DNA from: Megamerina dolium
Lineage: Eukaryota; Arthropoda; Insecta; Diptera; Megamerinidae
DNA: 64,000 nt
Assembly (NCBI GenBank): GCA_963854835.1
Contig: OY978525.1
Span: forward strand, 112,082,018 to 112,146,017
Direction: 5' to 3'
Numbering within the stretch: the stretch's first letter is position 1; every line of letters begins with the position of its first letter. The position numbers were made by a program, and so were the translations under genes. This document shows positions 47,820 to 60,829 of the stretch, one piece after another. The notes under the pieces are model-generated. The model searched no databases and had not been told where the DNA came from. It was given only the letters and a program-made list of their open reading frames with translations.

Positions 47820-48985
47820 TTGCTGGTATTTGGTCATGTAAGCGATGTGAGTGGTTAAAATCTGCTCTTAACTCATTGTCTGCCACTTCGTACAATAATA
47901 TGACTTATACATGTGTATGACAGCTGCATGACACTGTTCATGTAATTCAAATATGCATGACATTGAGATGACTGTGATTTATATATTAAGGACGTAGCTC
48001 TACATGAAATTTTTGATAAATTTTTATATCATAAAAAAGATGAATAAGCCACATGGCTAACACACGAAAAAGTAGAACACACATTGCAGATAGAAAGCAG
48101 AGAGCGAAAACTAGTTCGACTCGTATGATTTTTTCGATCCTGTATGCTTTCCAGAAGGCTCATCAAATGCTACATTAGACGACGGAGAAGGTGATGGGAC
48201 AGAAGCGATATAATAACAAAACCTACTAGTTGAAGAAGAAAACGAGGATCTTAGCAATCTTCTACATAACGAACGGCTATCAAAACACTGAGAATATTGA
48301 AGATGAATAATGGAGTGACTAGATCGGAAGACATAAATCTTTTCAATTTATCAGGATTATTATTCGACCAGCGACGTAAGGATCTTATCGACTCAACATG
48401 CTTCAATTTTAGTGCCCAATCGAATGAAAAAAAAAATCAGAATGTCGAACCATTGTCGTTAGTAGCTACTACCACTACTGTTCAGTTTTCCACTGCCCAA
48501 ACGCATTGATTTGGTTCGTAAGATGGCCTCATATGCAACAATTAATAGTTTATTCTTCAATAAAAATCACATCTTATCAGATTTACTTTGTTCTAGTATA
48601 CTCTAATGATCACCAGAGGTTAAGCTTTTGAACTTCTATTCAGTTATTTCCCAGCTTCGTTCAGTTTTAAATGCCATAGCCTAATAGTGGCATGTGAATG
48701 ATGGGGCTCCTTCGGAAAAGTTGTCATCATTCATATTTAAATTTTTTGGCAATAATTTTTTGGTACAATAAAGGAGTTTACTTTGTCGATTATTTGCTGA
48801 AAACAATTAATTGAGAATATTATTCAAATCTTTTGGATCGGCTGGATGCAAAGATTAGTAAAAAAAAAAGACCTTATGAACCGAAAAAAATAGTACTAAT
48901 TGCCTGAACGAGGGCGATACCAGAACTACCCGACATAACAAAAAAAAAAATCAACAAATTAGGGATTTTTTTTTTTATTTCTTAA
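47820..48985. other. Unassigned DNA between transposon remnants
   Basis: Bases 48050-48520 are less AT-rich than the flanks and read in pieces as charged, Asp/Glu-rich sequence, perhaps an old transposase N-terminus, but nothing could be recognised. Confidence 0.3.
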
Positions 48986-48999
48986 CATAATCTCTCTAG

Positions 49000-49948
49000 C
49001 TTTAGCTCTATACACTTTTTTACCAGCGATATTCTATAGCTTCGATACCCTGTTTATAGTATGAACTATCTACCACAGACCCCACCTCTTCATTGTTTGC
49101 AAATCTTTTACCACCAAGCCATTTTTTCAAATTTGGAAGTAGAAAATAATCCGAAGGAGCTAAATCTGTCGAATAAGGTGCGTGCTAAAGCAATTCGAGC
49201 TTTAACTCATTGATTTTGGCCATCGCAATAGCGGATGTGTGAACTGGTGTATTGTCTTGATGAAACCACACTTTCTTTTTCGCCAAATGCGTCTGCAACA
49301 AATGAACATAATACTCGACGTTGATTGTTTTTCCTAATAATTTCCGATAATCAATAAAAATTATACCACGTGCATCCCAAAAAACAGACGCCATAACCTT
49401 GCCTGCAGATGGAACTGTCTTCGCCTTCTTTGGACATGATTCTCCCCTTTCAGTCCACTGTTTTGACTGCTCCTTTGTCTCAGGTGTGAAGTGGCGGACC
49501 CATGGCTCATCCATGGTTACGAATTGACGCAAAAACGGCTTTATTATTGTGAAACATCGCCAAACACTCTATAGAAACATCTTCACGACGTTGTTTTTGT
49601 TGTATTGTGAGCAAACGCGGCACCCATCTTGCATCTTTGTTTTTTCATCTCCAAAGTTTCGGTCAATATACGATGTATGGTACTTTTTGAAATGCCTGTA
49701 ATTTCACTTAGCTCACGCACCTTCAGCCGGCGATCATCCAGGACCACTTTGTGGATTTTCTTAACCGTTTCTGGCGTGGCCACCTCAATTATTGGACGAT
49801 CACTACGATGTTCGTCTTGGCAGTTCGTTCGACCTCGTTTAAACTTTGCCACCCAATATTTTATGGTCGTAAACGAAGGAGCAGACTCCCCCAGAGTAAA
49901 ATCTAGTTCGGATTTAATATTCGTTAGACTGAGACCTTCTTTTCCATG
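49000..49948 (-). mobile_element. Mariner transposase pseudogene G, nearly full length
   Basis: On the minus strand, NIGWQSLNEV-like head codons lead to FKRGRTNCQDEHRSDRPIIE, VREISEITGISKSTIHRIL-type second helix-turn-helix (VRELSEITGISKSTIHRIL), then after a shift VTMDEPWVRHFTPETKEQS (first catalytic Asp), SAGKVMASVFWDARGIIFID, VWFHQDNTPVHTS (second catalytic Asp), then past a stop APYSTDLAPSDYFLLPNLKKWL (third catalytic Asp) and YYKQGIEAIEYRW. The catalytic triad is preserved, but at least two frame breaks are present. Terminal repeats were not identified. Confidence 0.88.
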
Positions 49949-50100
49949 TTTACAAATTCACTGAGGTCGTTAACTTTCGATGGCTTCAAAAAAAAAAAAA
50001 AATACTAAACAACGTGGCGCCTTGAAACTTAAAACATATAAGGTTGCCACTTTTCACTAAAGTAATTTTTTTCAAACTACTGCCGCCATCTATATTTCAG

Positions 50101-50235
50101 GTTTGGGTAGTTCTGAGACCGTCTTCGTATCCACCATATTCATCAGATTTGCCTCCCAGTGACTATTATCTGTTTAGAAACTACCGAATGATGAAGCTAT
50201 TGGCTACCTTGGCTGGATATTTAACATAAAATAAG
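50101..50235 (+). mobile_element. Fragment of a mariner 3' end
   Basis: PPYSSDLPPSDYYLFRNYRMM is the block around the third catalytic Asp of a mariner transposase (normally YSPDLAPSDYHLF). Only about 40 codons remain, in the opposite orientation to the neighbouring pseudogene G. Confidence 0.7.
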
Positions 50236-50239
50236 CGTG

Positions 50240-50743
50240 TTATGGATTGAATTAATATAAAAGTATTTAATCGAATTTGAAATTAATTCATATTATGTTC
50301 CCTTTGCCACAAATATAAACCTACAGAAATAACATAGTACCTGAAAATTTCAACACTGCCAAAGACGAGACTCAATTGAAACATACACGGTGAATTAATA
50401 TAAATAAATTTCTCTAGAAGCAACATATATTATAGAATTTTTTAGAATCCATGCGTCGCAGTATGTTCACCTCTACACTATTTACTTATTTTACTTGCTC
50501 CTTCAATATAAATAATTTATGGATTTGAGTTTTCTTTTAGCGTATTTATAAAGGGGTCATTCAGCAGATTTTAAAATAAAATAATTACTATTATTATTAT
50601 TATTATAATTTTACTTGTATCCACTCAGATTAAATGTGTCTAAATGATTTTGCATTTTCTTCTACCTTTCAATTGAACATGATTTAAAGGTTCAAGGTAA
50701 TTTTATAATGTTTTATTATTACAATGTATTAGTTACAATATTT

Positions 50744-50838
<95 letters not shown>

Positions 50839-52005
50839 TTTTAATACATTTATTATTATTAGTGTTGTTTGTTTGTATGTTTGTTTTGTATAGCACAAAT
50901 CATCATATTTTATAGGCGTAAATATCACCACAATAAATAAAAGCGGATGCATTCATTAGGCATTATCACAAATTTACAATACATACATAAATATTTATTA
51001 TTGTTGTTATTATTATTATCGTTGTTGTTTTTGCTATTTATATATAAACAAAAAATCATAATGTTTAGGTTATTTCGCTAGTATAAATAGCTATGCTGTA
51101 TACCTACAATATATAAACATGTATTTCGACAATTTGCTATAAATTTGGTATTAAAATTATTTTAATCAAATTCTATTAAATTTGGCAATGAGCTCTATCA
51201 TTGGTAATTATGTACTTTCAAAAATATTATTGTAAATGTTATAAATGTTATAAATGTAAGCACACAAAAAACAAGTGCGTTGTCGTACTACATATACACT
51301 TTAAATTGTATAATCAAATTGAACAAAAACAAACATTGAAAAAAATTAATTCTCTGTATTATTCCAAATAAGAGTACTTTAATCATTTATCATTATATAC
51401 AATATATGTGCGTTTGAAAAAAAAATATTAAAAATTACCTACATGCACACTCAAAACTTCTTTCTTCATATTTTGTATGAAGATAACAAATACCATCAAT
51501 TTATACAGATGACTTTAGTATTGACGACTTGTGAGAATATAAATATTTAATAATTTATTTATACTTAGTATTTATGTACATACATAAATACGGAATAGTG
51601 TGACAAAGCGGACATAAAATAAGATAAACAACTACAACAAAGTGTCAACCAATCTCTAAATTGGTACAAAAGAGTGTAGTTAGTTGTTACTCTTAAAACT
51701 CATGTGAATTAAATAAATATTTGCATAAGCATATTTGCATATTTGTAGTCGAAATTTATAAAACAAAAAAAATAAAAAATTAGATTTAGTTAAATTAGAT
51801 ACAATCTTGTCATCTGCTCAACATTTTTTATTTGTATACAACAGAGCTACCGTTTATGCTAAGTAAATGGTAAAAAGAGATAGATAGAAATAAAGCAGAC
51901 ATATAGACACATATTAAATAAAGTAAATCATGGTGAGCAGCATATTAATCTTGCTAATTGAATACTTGCAATATGAGCGTATTTATGGTCTGCACAGAAA
52001 TTGCT
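50240..52005. other. AT-rich intergenic DNA with a long TA microsatellite
   Basis: Apart from the TA run at 50746-50835 only ATT and GTT simple stretches (50583-50606, 51000-51030) are seen. No gene. Confidence 0.4.
50746..50835. repeat. (TA)45 microsatellite
   Basis: An uninterrupted TA dinucleotide run of 90 bases. It can extrude as a cruciform and is likely length-variable. Confidence 0.95.
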
Positions 52006-52006
52006 A

Positions 52007-52719
52007 TTAACCCATTTTCTGCCAGAACAAACAGTTTTTTCCATTATTGGTTTAAATTAGTATCACAATGAGACTAAGTGTGTCCCTCAGATAGAGTAGA
52101 TGGACACAATAGCTTAATCTAACCTATAAACTACATCACATTCCGACTATCTGTCGTACACACTAGGAAGGATGGTTCAAAATGACTGTCAAAAATGAAA
52201 TAAAAATTAATTAAAATAAAAAAAACCTTATTTGTCTATCAGCTCGATACATTTTATCTAGGGATTAACAAACTTTTTTATATTCTACGTTCCAAATAGT
52301 GCAATTACACAGTGACACAGTATTTGTGGGGGGGTGGAATAATTCTAACTTAGGATGAAAGATCTAGAGCCATATAGTAAAATCTCCAATTCTATTTTGC
52401 ATTTTCAGACTCAAATTCTAACTCGGATTCTGATGTTAACGTTGAGTGCGATATTGATTCCCCAAGGACCGAACCATCCATCACCCTCGAAAAATGCTAG
52501 AGTTATATTTATGAACAAAATAAAAAAAAAAAATGCATTAAAAAGTTACATATTTCAAAGAGATATACTTGGTTTTTGTTTATTTTCTGTGAACTTTTAT
52601 GTTTCTTGTGTAATCACTTTGCCTAAGAATATCCCTACCAATCTCCCAAATGCTATTTTATTCAGAATTTCACAAAACGAGGTCAAAACGACCCTTTTGT
52701 GAGAGAGCTAACGGGTTAA
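52007..52719 (+). mobile_element. TTAA-bounded piggyBac-like remnant
   Basis: Ends are TTAACCCATT (from 52007) and the complementary AACGGGTTAA (to 52719), the pattern of piggyBac-superfamily tips. Inside, around 52410-52495, a frame reads SNSNSDSDVNVECDIDSP, like the acidic N-terminus of a piggyBac transposase, but no catalytic domain remains. The terminal match is short (about 9 of 10 bases). Confidence 0.5.
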
Positions 52720-52720
52720 A

Positions 52721-53730
52721 ATGTTCTACAAAATTATTCCTCGTGAAATTTTACTATATGCACTGCAAACTACATACATATTTCACTCCGATATGCATTT
52801 TAACCCTTTTTTCGACTTAGGCAAAAGGGCTCAGAGTCAGGCAAAATATGGAAAGCTTGAAATGGTCATAAAAAAAATTTGGGCTGAGGATCAAAAAGAT
52901 TTGGAGGATTTACTATATGTGTTTAGGCAATGGAGTAGGGCCAGGGAGAATCAGGTGGATAGATCCTCTCCCCCCCTTTGTCCGATGGTATTATTAAAAA
53001 AGAAAAATAATAATATATATGTAGATATTTTAAAATCATTCCTTAAAAATTTGTTTTCTTATACATCTTTTTCATCTTATCCCTCCTTGCTAAAATTCTG
53101 ACTACGCTACTGGGTATAAATCTTTCATTCTGAGCTGGAATCATTTCGCTACCAGACAATAACCCTGAAATTATGTCACATTGTTATCGAAGGCTGCAAA
53201 ATAAATGTTTTATTCACCGTACATCTGCCCAAAGGTGATTTAACTCATGGTTAATATTAACTTAGGCAATGGAACGTTGTCCTGATGAAACAGTTTTATT
53301 TTCAGTATGCCTTTTGAAGTGCACAATTGAGTTAGGGTCGCATTGAAACACAACCCTGGAATAATAATAATAATGCCTTTTGAAAGCCAAATGAAATCGT
53401 ACACTTGAAAACACTATCTCACATAATAATTATAAAGTATTTACTATTTTCTGGCTTTTCAGAATGTTCAGTGTAATTAGTGATTGTACAGTCACAAAGA
53501 AATTCATTTGTAAACCCATTAAGAATCATCTCAATTGACAGACTAAAATCTGTCTGAAATGTTAACAATAGACGCTTGAGGGTTATTACTCTTTAAATCG
53601 AAAATATAAAATTCCAACTAGTCGAAGTGGACTTATGTTGATATGCTTACAATATTTTTTCCAAAATATCAAAATATGCTCAATTCAAATAACAAACAAA
53701 AGTATTTATGCCTCTCCGATCCATTTGAAA
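52721..53730. other. Unassigned DNA, no gene recognised
   Basis: A 126-codon open frame at 52721-53101 has mixed composition without motif. A diverged duplicate of the sequence that flanks the next TTAA element lies at 53560-53590. Confidence 0.3.
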
Positions 53731-53732
53731 CT

Positions 53733-54455
53733 TTAAGGGTGTCCACCTGTGTAAAATTTTCGAAAAATCGATTTTTTTTTTTTACATTTTTCGCATCTTT
53801 AACGAGAGCTTCTACAGGATGAGGAAGGGGAAGTTTATGGTCCTGGTATTGCAGATTAAATGTGAGTCTATAATACAAAGTTTTGTTGTGTTTCCACACT
53901 TTGAAAGCGTTTTTCTCGAAACCATATTTTTGAATTTTGTGGTCAGGATTAAAAAAAATCTACTTAACCGATTAACTTGAAATTTTGACAGACTCATTAA
54001 TACATATAACTGAAGGTAGCCACTTAGCGGTTTTTCGAAATTTTTTTTTTTTCAATTTTACAGCAGTTTTTATATCGAAAAAAAGCATGAAAACGAATAA
54101 TTTTTATAAAAACCAATGCCATTTCTTCAAATTTTAAAATTTCGTCAAAATCCTACGTCAGTACCTCAACGATATAAACAGAAATAAGATTTTTTTTACT
54201 TTTTGCGTTTTAGATAACTGGTTCGAGCGGAATCTTGCCCACAATTTCGGTATTTCATTTTGAAGGGGTCACTTTGAACAAGCCTTAATGAGTACAAGCC
54301 TTCGGATTACACTATTGGAAAAATTTACTATTGAAATATTATCACACCCCTTCAAAATAACGTGAAACTTATTCTTATTTTCGAATTAGTTCTCCTAATG
54401 AAAATTCCCGAAAAAGCGTTCGAAATACCACGCTCACACAGGTGGACCCCCTTAA
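53733..54455. mobile_element. TTAA-flanked terminal-inverted-repeat element, 723 bp
   Basis: The left end TTAAGGGTGTCCACCTGTGT and the complement of the right end TTAAGGGGGTCCACCTGTGT differ at one base. Both ends sit on TTAA, and the tip resembles that of the element at 44332 (TTAAGGGGGTC). No transposase frame. The sequence after it (CAATAGATGCTTCAGGGTT) recurs at 53566 directly after an uninterrupted TTAA, which gives a paralogous empty site. Confidence 0.75.
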
Positions 54456-54459
54456 CAAT

Positions 54460-56225
54460 AGATGCTTCAGGGTTGGTACTCTTTCGTAGCTGCATAATAC
54501 TAGACTCGTAGAAGATTTCATATTATTGCTTCAAGAACTGGCAATATGATATTTGAATAAGGTATGGTTAAGATAAGGTTAAGGTGAGGTTAGGATATAC
54601 ACAAAAATCCACACAATATCAGTGAAATTATCACAACAAAATTATGTTTTCAGGAGGTGCGACTTTCAAGAAATATTTTTTTTTTAACGCAAACTGACTT
54701 TGACACCTTTCGCCATTAATTTGTATTAAACATACTGTTGGCTTTTGGAATACAAAAATGCTTACTTCTAATTAGATTCTAATAAATGTATTTATTTTGA
54801 AAAAATTAATAGAAGGTACTCAATGTTATTTCAAAAATTATTTCAAAACGAACAAACGGTAGCATATGGGTTAAGAGTGAACAGAATTTTATTTTGATAT
54901 TCATAAATACCATTTAGCATAAAATCATAATCCATTCAATGAAACGAACCATGTGACTTAATGATTTAATTCCTATAAAAATGTAGCAAAAAGAGTGCTT
55001 ATGTATGCACGAGATATTTTTTTAGATTTAGCTTTTATTCAGTTATTTTAGCATGTGACGTTATAATTAATATGCAACGATTTTAATTTTCACTTTCATT
55101 TGAGGATATGCTAAAGACAACGGACAGAAGTATAACAAATTAAGAGATATTTCACCTATATTTTGAAAACCTGATATTACTACATATATGCACAAAAGCC
55201 ATAGGACAGTGGTGCGTCAAATTAAAGAATACTTCAATAGTAGCTGTGTTTAAAAAATTTCAGGAAATTTGCGAAATTTCGCACACACATGGCTATGCGT
55301 GCAAAAGAATACCTACATTAATAAGCTGTTCAATGCTCATTGTGTGCTATGCCTGTGCGTGTACTCGTAACATATATTTATGTAGGTAGTACTAGCATAT
55401 ATGTGTGAAACTTCTGCTTGTATTAAAAATGAAAGTGAATAATTTCAAGTTTATTTTTTCTATCCGTAACATAAAAAAATTTTTTTTTTATTGTGCACAT
55501 ACATATAATACATAACTCAGATAGGTAATATACTTACATATGGTACATATTCATGCTCATGCTCATATTGTATTGATTTTATTTTGTTGTTGGAATATAA
55601 AAACATTGGACTTATACACTGTGCTGCGGTTAATGTTGTTCATGTTGCTACTGTTGCTGTGTTTTTTGTGTTCTTGTTATTATTGTTATTGTTTTTTCTT
55701 CTTCCTTTTTGTTTTTTTGTGATTTTTTTTTTGTAGCAATGATCATTGGATATTTAATAAATTTTGAATTCACTGTTATGTTGGTGGGTTTTTTGCATTT
55801 TTCAACATCAACAACTTCAACTTTTTTTCACTTGTTGGTTACCGTCATCATCATCATCATCATCTTTATTAACATTATTATAAAAATAATCATTATCATC
55901 ATTCATATCATCATCATCATCATCATCATTATAATAAAGTGCTTGTTTTTTTTTGTTTGTTACTGAATATTCGAATTATTTTGTTTTATATTTTATGGCA
56001 TCGTTTGGTCTTTTCAATTTGGTGTCTCTTTCATTAATATCGTTTCGGTTTTATTTGGTTTTGTTTTGTTTTTTTTTTTTGTTTAGCTTTGGACAAGTTT
56101 TCCGAGTAACTCGTCAACTTTACAGATGATGTATTCAAAATTCAGATATTTTGCTCTTGGTTATTGCTTTTATTAAGTATTATTGTTGTTATGGGTCAGC
56201 ATCATCAGACGCAGCGTTGGTAGCG
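54460..56225. other. AT-rich DNA with trinucleotide repeats; no gene seen
   Basis: ATC/ATT repeats occur at 55848-55865 and 55887-55935, and GTT/GTTGCT-rich stretches at 55630-55700. The last stretch resembles insect 5' regulatory or UTR DNA but has no coding frame. Confidence 0.4.
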
Positions 56226-56420
56226 TTCAGTCGCAGTCGCAGCACAATATAATACGCAATCGATTGTTTCTTTATTGTATATGTGACTGTCTGTGTATAT
56301 GAGTGAGTGTGTGTGTGTGTGTGTTTTTTTTTTAATAATTTTTATATTTTGAATATCTTCAGCAAATATTTTGGTTATCTTTGACTTTTAAGTTCAGTTG
56401 AAGTTCGCAGTTTAACCGGT
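56226..56420 (+). promoter_or_regulatory. Possible transcription start and first non-coding exon
   Basis: GCGTTCAGTCGCAGTCGCAG at ~56224-56243 contains the insect initiator TCAGTC (A+1 at 56229) in a short GC-richer island. A second initiator-like TCAGTTG is at 56394-56400. It is followed by TTTAACCG and a donor-like GTAAAG at 56419. This would fit a 5' UTR exon of a gene whose body lies beyond the window or within the following DNA. No coding exon downstream was found here, so this is weak. Confidence 0.25.
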
Positions 56421-58900
56421 AAAGTTTGTTGTGCTCGACCATAAACTAAGGGGGAAAAAAAAAAACAAAAAATAAAATTATCAAATACAACATCTCAGTT
56501 ACATGCTAGTCGAGCAGTAATACAAAATGTAATTAAATATCATTAAAGGATTAATTTTCTCTACAATCGATGTTTATGTAAAATTTCATAAAAAAAAGTG
56601 TGCAAATAACATTGATTTAAACTTGAAAAAATTTGTTTTTTTTTTCAATTATTGATTTTTAAACAGTGATTATATTATATTTATACATTTTGATGAAATT
56701 AATTGTGTTACAAATCGATAAATCAATTTTCGAAAAATCAGTAATTATCTGTAAACATTTTTAGTTTGGCACTATCTTTGGAGAATTACGTGAATTTTAC
56801 ACAAGGACTAAATTCCAACGAATAATTCTCAAAACGGTTTTTTTCAAAAAGGTTGGTGTTTATTAATTATGGAAGTTGAATTCAATTTTGTAATCAATTT
56901 TTTTGTTTAAAACTCTTAAATTTAAATATCGCAATATATATATTGATAATTGAGCATTTTTTTTTTCAAATTAATTTCAGATAGGAATTATTTGATATGA
57001 ATATCATATGAAATATATGATTTGGTTTGGTTAGGTGTTTTCAGTTGCTTGAAGAAACAAGTTGTATTAGGATCACTAATTGACCCATAGTGATGCTCGT
57101 TTGGAAAAAAATGCGAACCGCCCTTAGTCCCTTGCAACCATTAGGTTGCAAAACACTCTGAGATCCTGCTGATATTTACATTATCAATTAATCATTGCTT
57201 CCAGGAATGATTGATACTTTTTTCGATATTAATTGTTATTGTTATCGATATGTGGTGAATAGTTTTTCGAATGCGAAGGCTAGCTTTCGAACTAAAAATA
57301 TACGAGATTAGTCGACGGCCAATAACACCAATTGATGTGACAATAAAAAAAAAATATATATATTTGGTCTTCCTAAATTCGATATAATTTTTTTTTTTTT
57401 TTTTTGATCGAATATGAATTGACTATTTGCATCATATCTTGATAATGAAACTACTAATCTCATTGTGAAAAGTATTATAATGAAGATAATTCAACAAATT
57501 AACAAATATATCAAACCATTTTTTCAATCGGTTTAGAGGATTAAGTGCAATGGGTCCAAAAATAAAAAAAAAATTGTTTTCTTGACGCCAAAATAGTTAT
57601 CGAAAATCTTCTAATATATTGAAAAAATCTAAATCGATAAAAATCTAAATTATATTGAAAACTAATAAAGAAAATTAATAAATTATAATTGTTGTGATCT
57701 TCGCTGTGCTTAAGATCCTGATTTGATGGAAATAAAAGCCTGGATATAGATTTTAGTTTAATTGGCTTTGCCATATATTAATAATCTAATCTAAATATAA
57801 TCGTTTGCTTTTATTAGAGCAGAGAGAAGAACGTCTCTCCAGTTACAAATCAGAAACACGACCCACAGAAAATTACCCAGATAATTGACATATCATTTTA
57901 GAACAATAATAAACATTAGGCAGAGTTGCCGTCTCTACAACAGTAAACGGTTACTTTATTTTTGGTTGACTTCTTTGGGTATCCCAACAATAAAAATATC
58001 GGTGCAAAAAATCCATGTATACATACTTAAGTTATGGACAATTATGCGAAAGTATCGAAATTAAATTTTTTCTGCATTTCTAACTGAGCTGAACGCAGAA
58101 AGAAATTATAAAGAAACTACTGAGCATTCAATGGAGCGCGATTTTTCTGTATATTTTGTGAGGTTGCTTAAAAAAATGAGTGAATGGGAAAATGGTACAG
58201 GTGGGGTTGGCTAAATAGTATCAAATCAAGTTCAAACTTTTAAAAATTTAAAAAAAAAAAAAATCAAAAAATTACCCACTGCTTCCCAATGGGCACCCCT
58301 AAGATTCAGCTTCAATAATTTTCTTTCTTACTATCCTTTTGGAAACACACTTATCTCAAATCTCCACTTTCCAGAGGTTGGCCTACTAAAATGACTTATT
58401 CATAAAAGTCGCTCCCATCGTTCTCAGAGTGCCCTAAGTGAACCAAACTCATATTTACTCCTCACAAATTTTTTTAAACATAATTACACCCCACAGAGGG
58501 GCTGCAATACAAAGAGAATGAAGATGTATTTGAAAATCTTCAAATAATCATTAAATATTTATTTAGTTATGAAACTAAAATATTCATTTTAAAACATATT
58601 ATAGTAGAATTTTTTTCAAAATTTCAAATTCTTATGATTTTAAAAATATTTAATTGCTTCGAGTTTGGGTCCTATATTGCCAAAACTATTCGTATTTAAC
58701 GATTTTTAATTTTGGCTTGAGAATGTCAAAGATCGCTACTTTCATATAGTAAAATTTTTCGAAGTTACCATGAAAATATTTATGTAGAGCTTTGTGCTAA
58801 AGTTAAGAAATGGGGTTTGCCCGTTTGGAATCGACTACTCTATAAATAAAATTCTTACAAATATATGAAACCAATTTGAACAATCAGAGAGATACTGTGA
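56421..58900. other. AT-rich DNA, no gene recognised
   Basis: Homopolymer runs and short random frames. Bases 57015-57175 are more GC-rich and repeat-like (GGTTTGGTTAGGTG...CTGAGATCCTGCTG) but could not be matched to another copy in this window. Confidence 0.35.
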
Positions 58901-58902
58901 GA

Positions 58903-59305
58903 GATGATTTTTTTGCAACTTTCTTGTTGGCAACACTGTTTTTGGCAGCTCAGCTGTTTTGTGTACCATGTTACTGTCAAACATGTTCAGTTTGGTCTAA
59001 AATTTAACCATGAATCGACTTACAAACGAACAACGCATGCAGATTATTGAATTTTATTATTAAAATTCATACTCGGTTAAGAAAGTGCATTGTGCACTTC
59101 TTCCATTCAGTGACAAAGCTGGTTGAACATTCCATTCCATTCCATTCTGGTTGAATGGATACGTGAACAATCAAAATTGCCATATTTGGTGTGAAGAACA
59201 GCCAGAAGCATTGCAAGAACTGTCAATGCATCCCGAAAAATGCATTGTTTTGTGTGGATTATGGGCCGGTGGCATCATTCGACCGTACCTAAACGAAATG
59301 TAGCA
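58903..59305 (+). mobile_element. Tc1/mariner-like element, copy C, internally deleted
   Basis: It has the same leader as copies A and B (GTTGGCAACACTGTTTTTGG, CATGTTCAGTTTGGTC) and the ATG at 59010 (MNRLTNEQRMQIIEFYY). A short piece follows, then NCHIWCEEQPEALQELSM, PEKCIVLCGLWAGGIIRPY, and the sequence breaks off. The catalytic region after the first Asp is missing. Confidence 0.8.
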
Positions 59306-59309
59306 TATT

Positions 59310-60825
59310 GAAAGACAGGATGTCATGAATTCGAAAGTTTCATTAATTACAAAACAAATATCAAAACTGGCTTTTGTTGTTTTGGAAGCAATAATTTCAA
59401 AATAAAACAAAAAATTTTATTGATTTTTGCACTGAAGTCTATAAGTTAATTTTCGAAAAAAAGCATACTGAGGAATTCAATGAACATTAAATAAGGAAAG
59501 TTATTCAATTCATTATGTTCAATGAGTGTGACAAAACTTGAAGAGGACGAAGTAGTAAAAATTTTCAATTATAAGGATTCGAGACATTTTAATTTTTGAT
59601 AAATAAGAATATCCCAATGCAACATTGATTGCTTTGCAATGAAAACTTTCCATTAGCCGATAATGATAAATGAAATTTTTACTATGTGAAAACAAAAGTT
59701 GAAAATCGGTCTATTAACCTTTTAATTCAATAAATTTGTGTTGGTGTTTTAATATGTTTACTTCTTTTCAGTTTTTTTTAATTGATCATCGTTTAGAGCA
59801 GCATTAATTTTAATCAATAAACAGTTTTGAATAAGTTAACTACTTATTTAATCATCGAAAATATGAACAATGTGAATCTTGGAAATTTTGATTATTTATA
59901 GGCATATTATTATTTGTAAATTATTATATGCACATATATATATATTATACAATATAATATTCATGCTTACCATATTGTGTATATTATAATAAATTAACTC
60001 AAACATGGATATAGTATGAGTAATAATATTAATGTTGAGTTATATGTATATATATGTGTGTATTGGGCAACTAAAATGAGTGGCGTTTGCGAATATGACC
60101 ATTTATAGTTTTAACGGTTTACATATCTATCTATCGAAGGAATATTTAAAAGAACATTATCTTTTATTTTGATTATATTTTTGGTTTATTTTATTCTTTA
60201 TTCAAATTGGAAATTATACTTTATTAGTATAGTTAGAGGAGCATATTTACAGAAGTACACAAATATGCAAAGTTTTCCAAGTTTTATTAGCTTCCGTTTT
60301 TTAATATATAAATTTACTCATGGACTTGTATGCTCACAGGTATATGTGCATATTTTTACATATGCATATATCATGCATGCTCGTACATATTTGTTTAGTT
60401 ATGTAAGCATATGTACGTGAATATTTGTACGCACGTATTTTATAGTGTGATAACCAGAGGGCGTTTATAATTTATATGGATGTTATATTGTAGTATCATT
60501 ATCATCTCCATCATCATCATCATGATGATGATCATGATTAAAATTTAATTAATCAAAATATAATTTATTAGTATTACATGAATACATATACATATACATT
60601 ATAGGGCAACTTACAGAGAAGACGTTTTTTTTTTTCAGAGAAATCTATTTTAGAAGATTAATCAACAAATCTCAAAGATGTAACACTACTAGTTATTTTT
60701 AAATATACAATACATATATACAGTTTTATATAAGTATAATAAAGGGTTAGTATTTCAACTAATTTCCTCTCATTGCTGAATATATTTGGTAAATAAAACT
60801 GAGTGGTTCTACTTTTTGGTATGCA
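59310..60825. other. AT-rich DNA, no gene recognised
   Basis: TATA-like and ATC/GATGAT simple repeats (60495-60535, including a small self-complementary ATCATCATGATGATGAT). No coding frame of note. Confidence 0.35.
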
Positions 60826-60829
60826 AGTA

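Noticed and set aside
50708..50952. Open frames made of Tyr-Ile repeats on both strands
   Set aside because: They are the translation of the (TA)45 microsatellite.
55540..55966. Hydrophobic Phe/Ile-rich open frames resembling membrane proteins
   Set aside because: They arise from T-rich and ATC-repeat DNA; no stable composition across frames and no splice-bounded structure.
57015..57175. A second SINE type
   Set aside because: Repeat-like and GC-richer than its flanks, but no second copy or pol III boxes could be found in the window.
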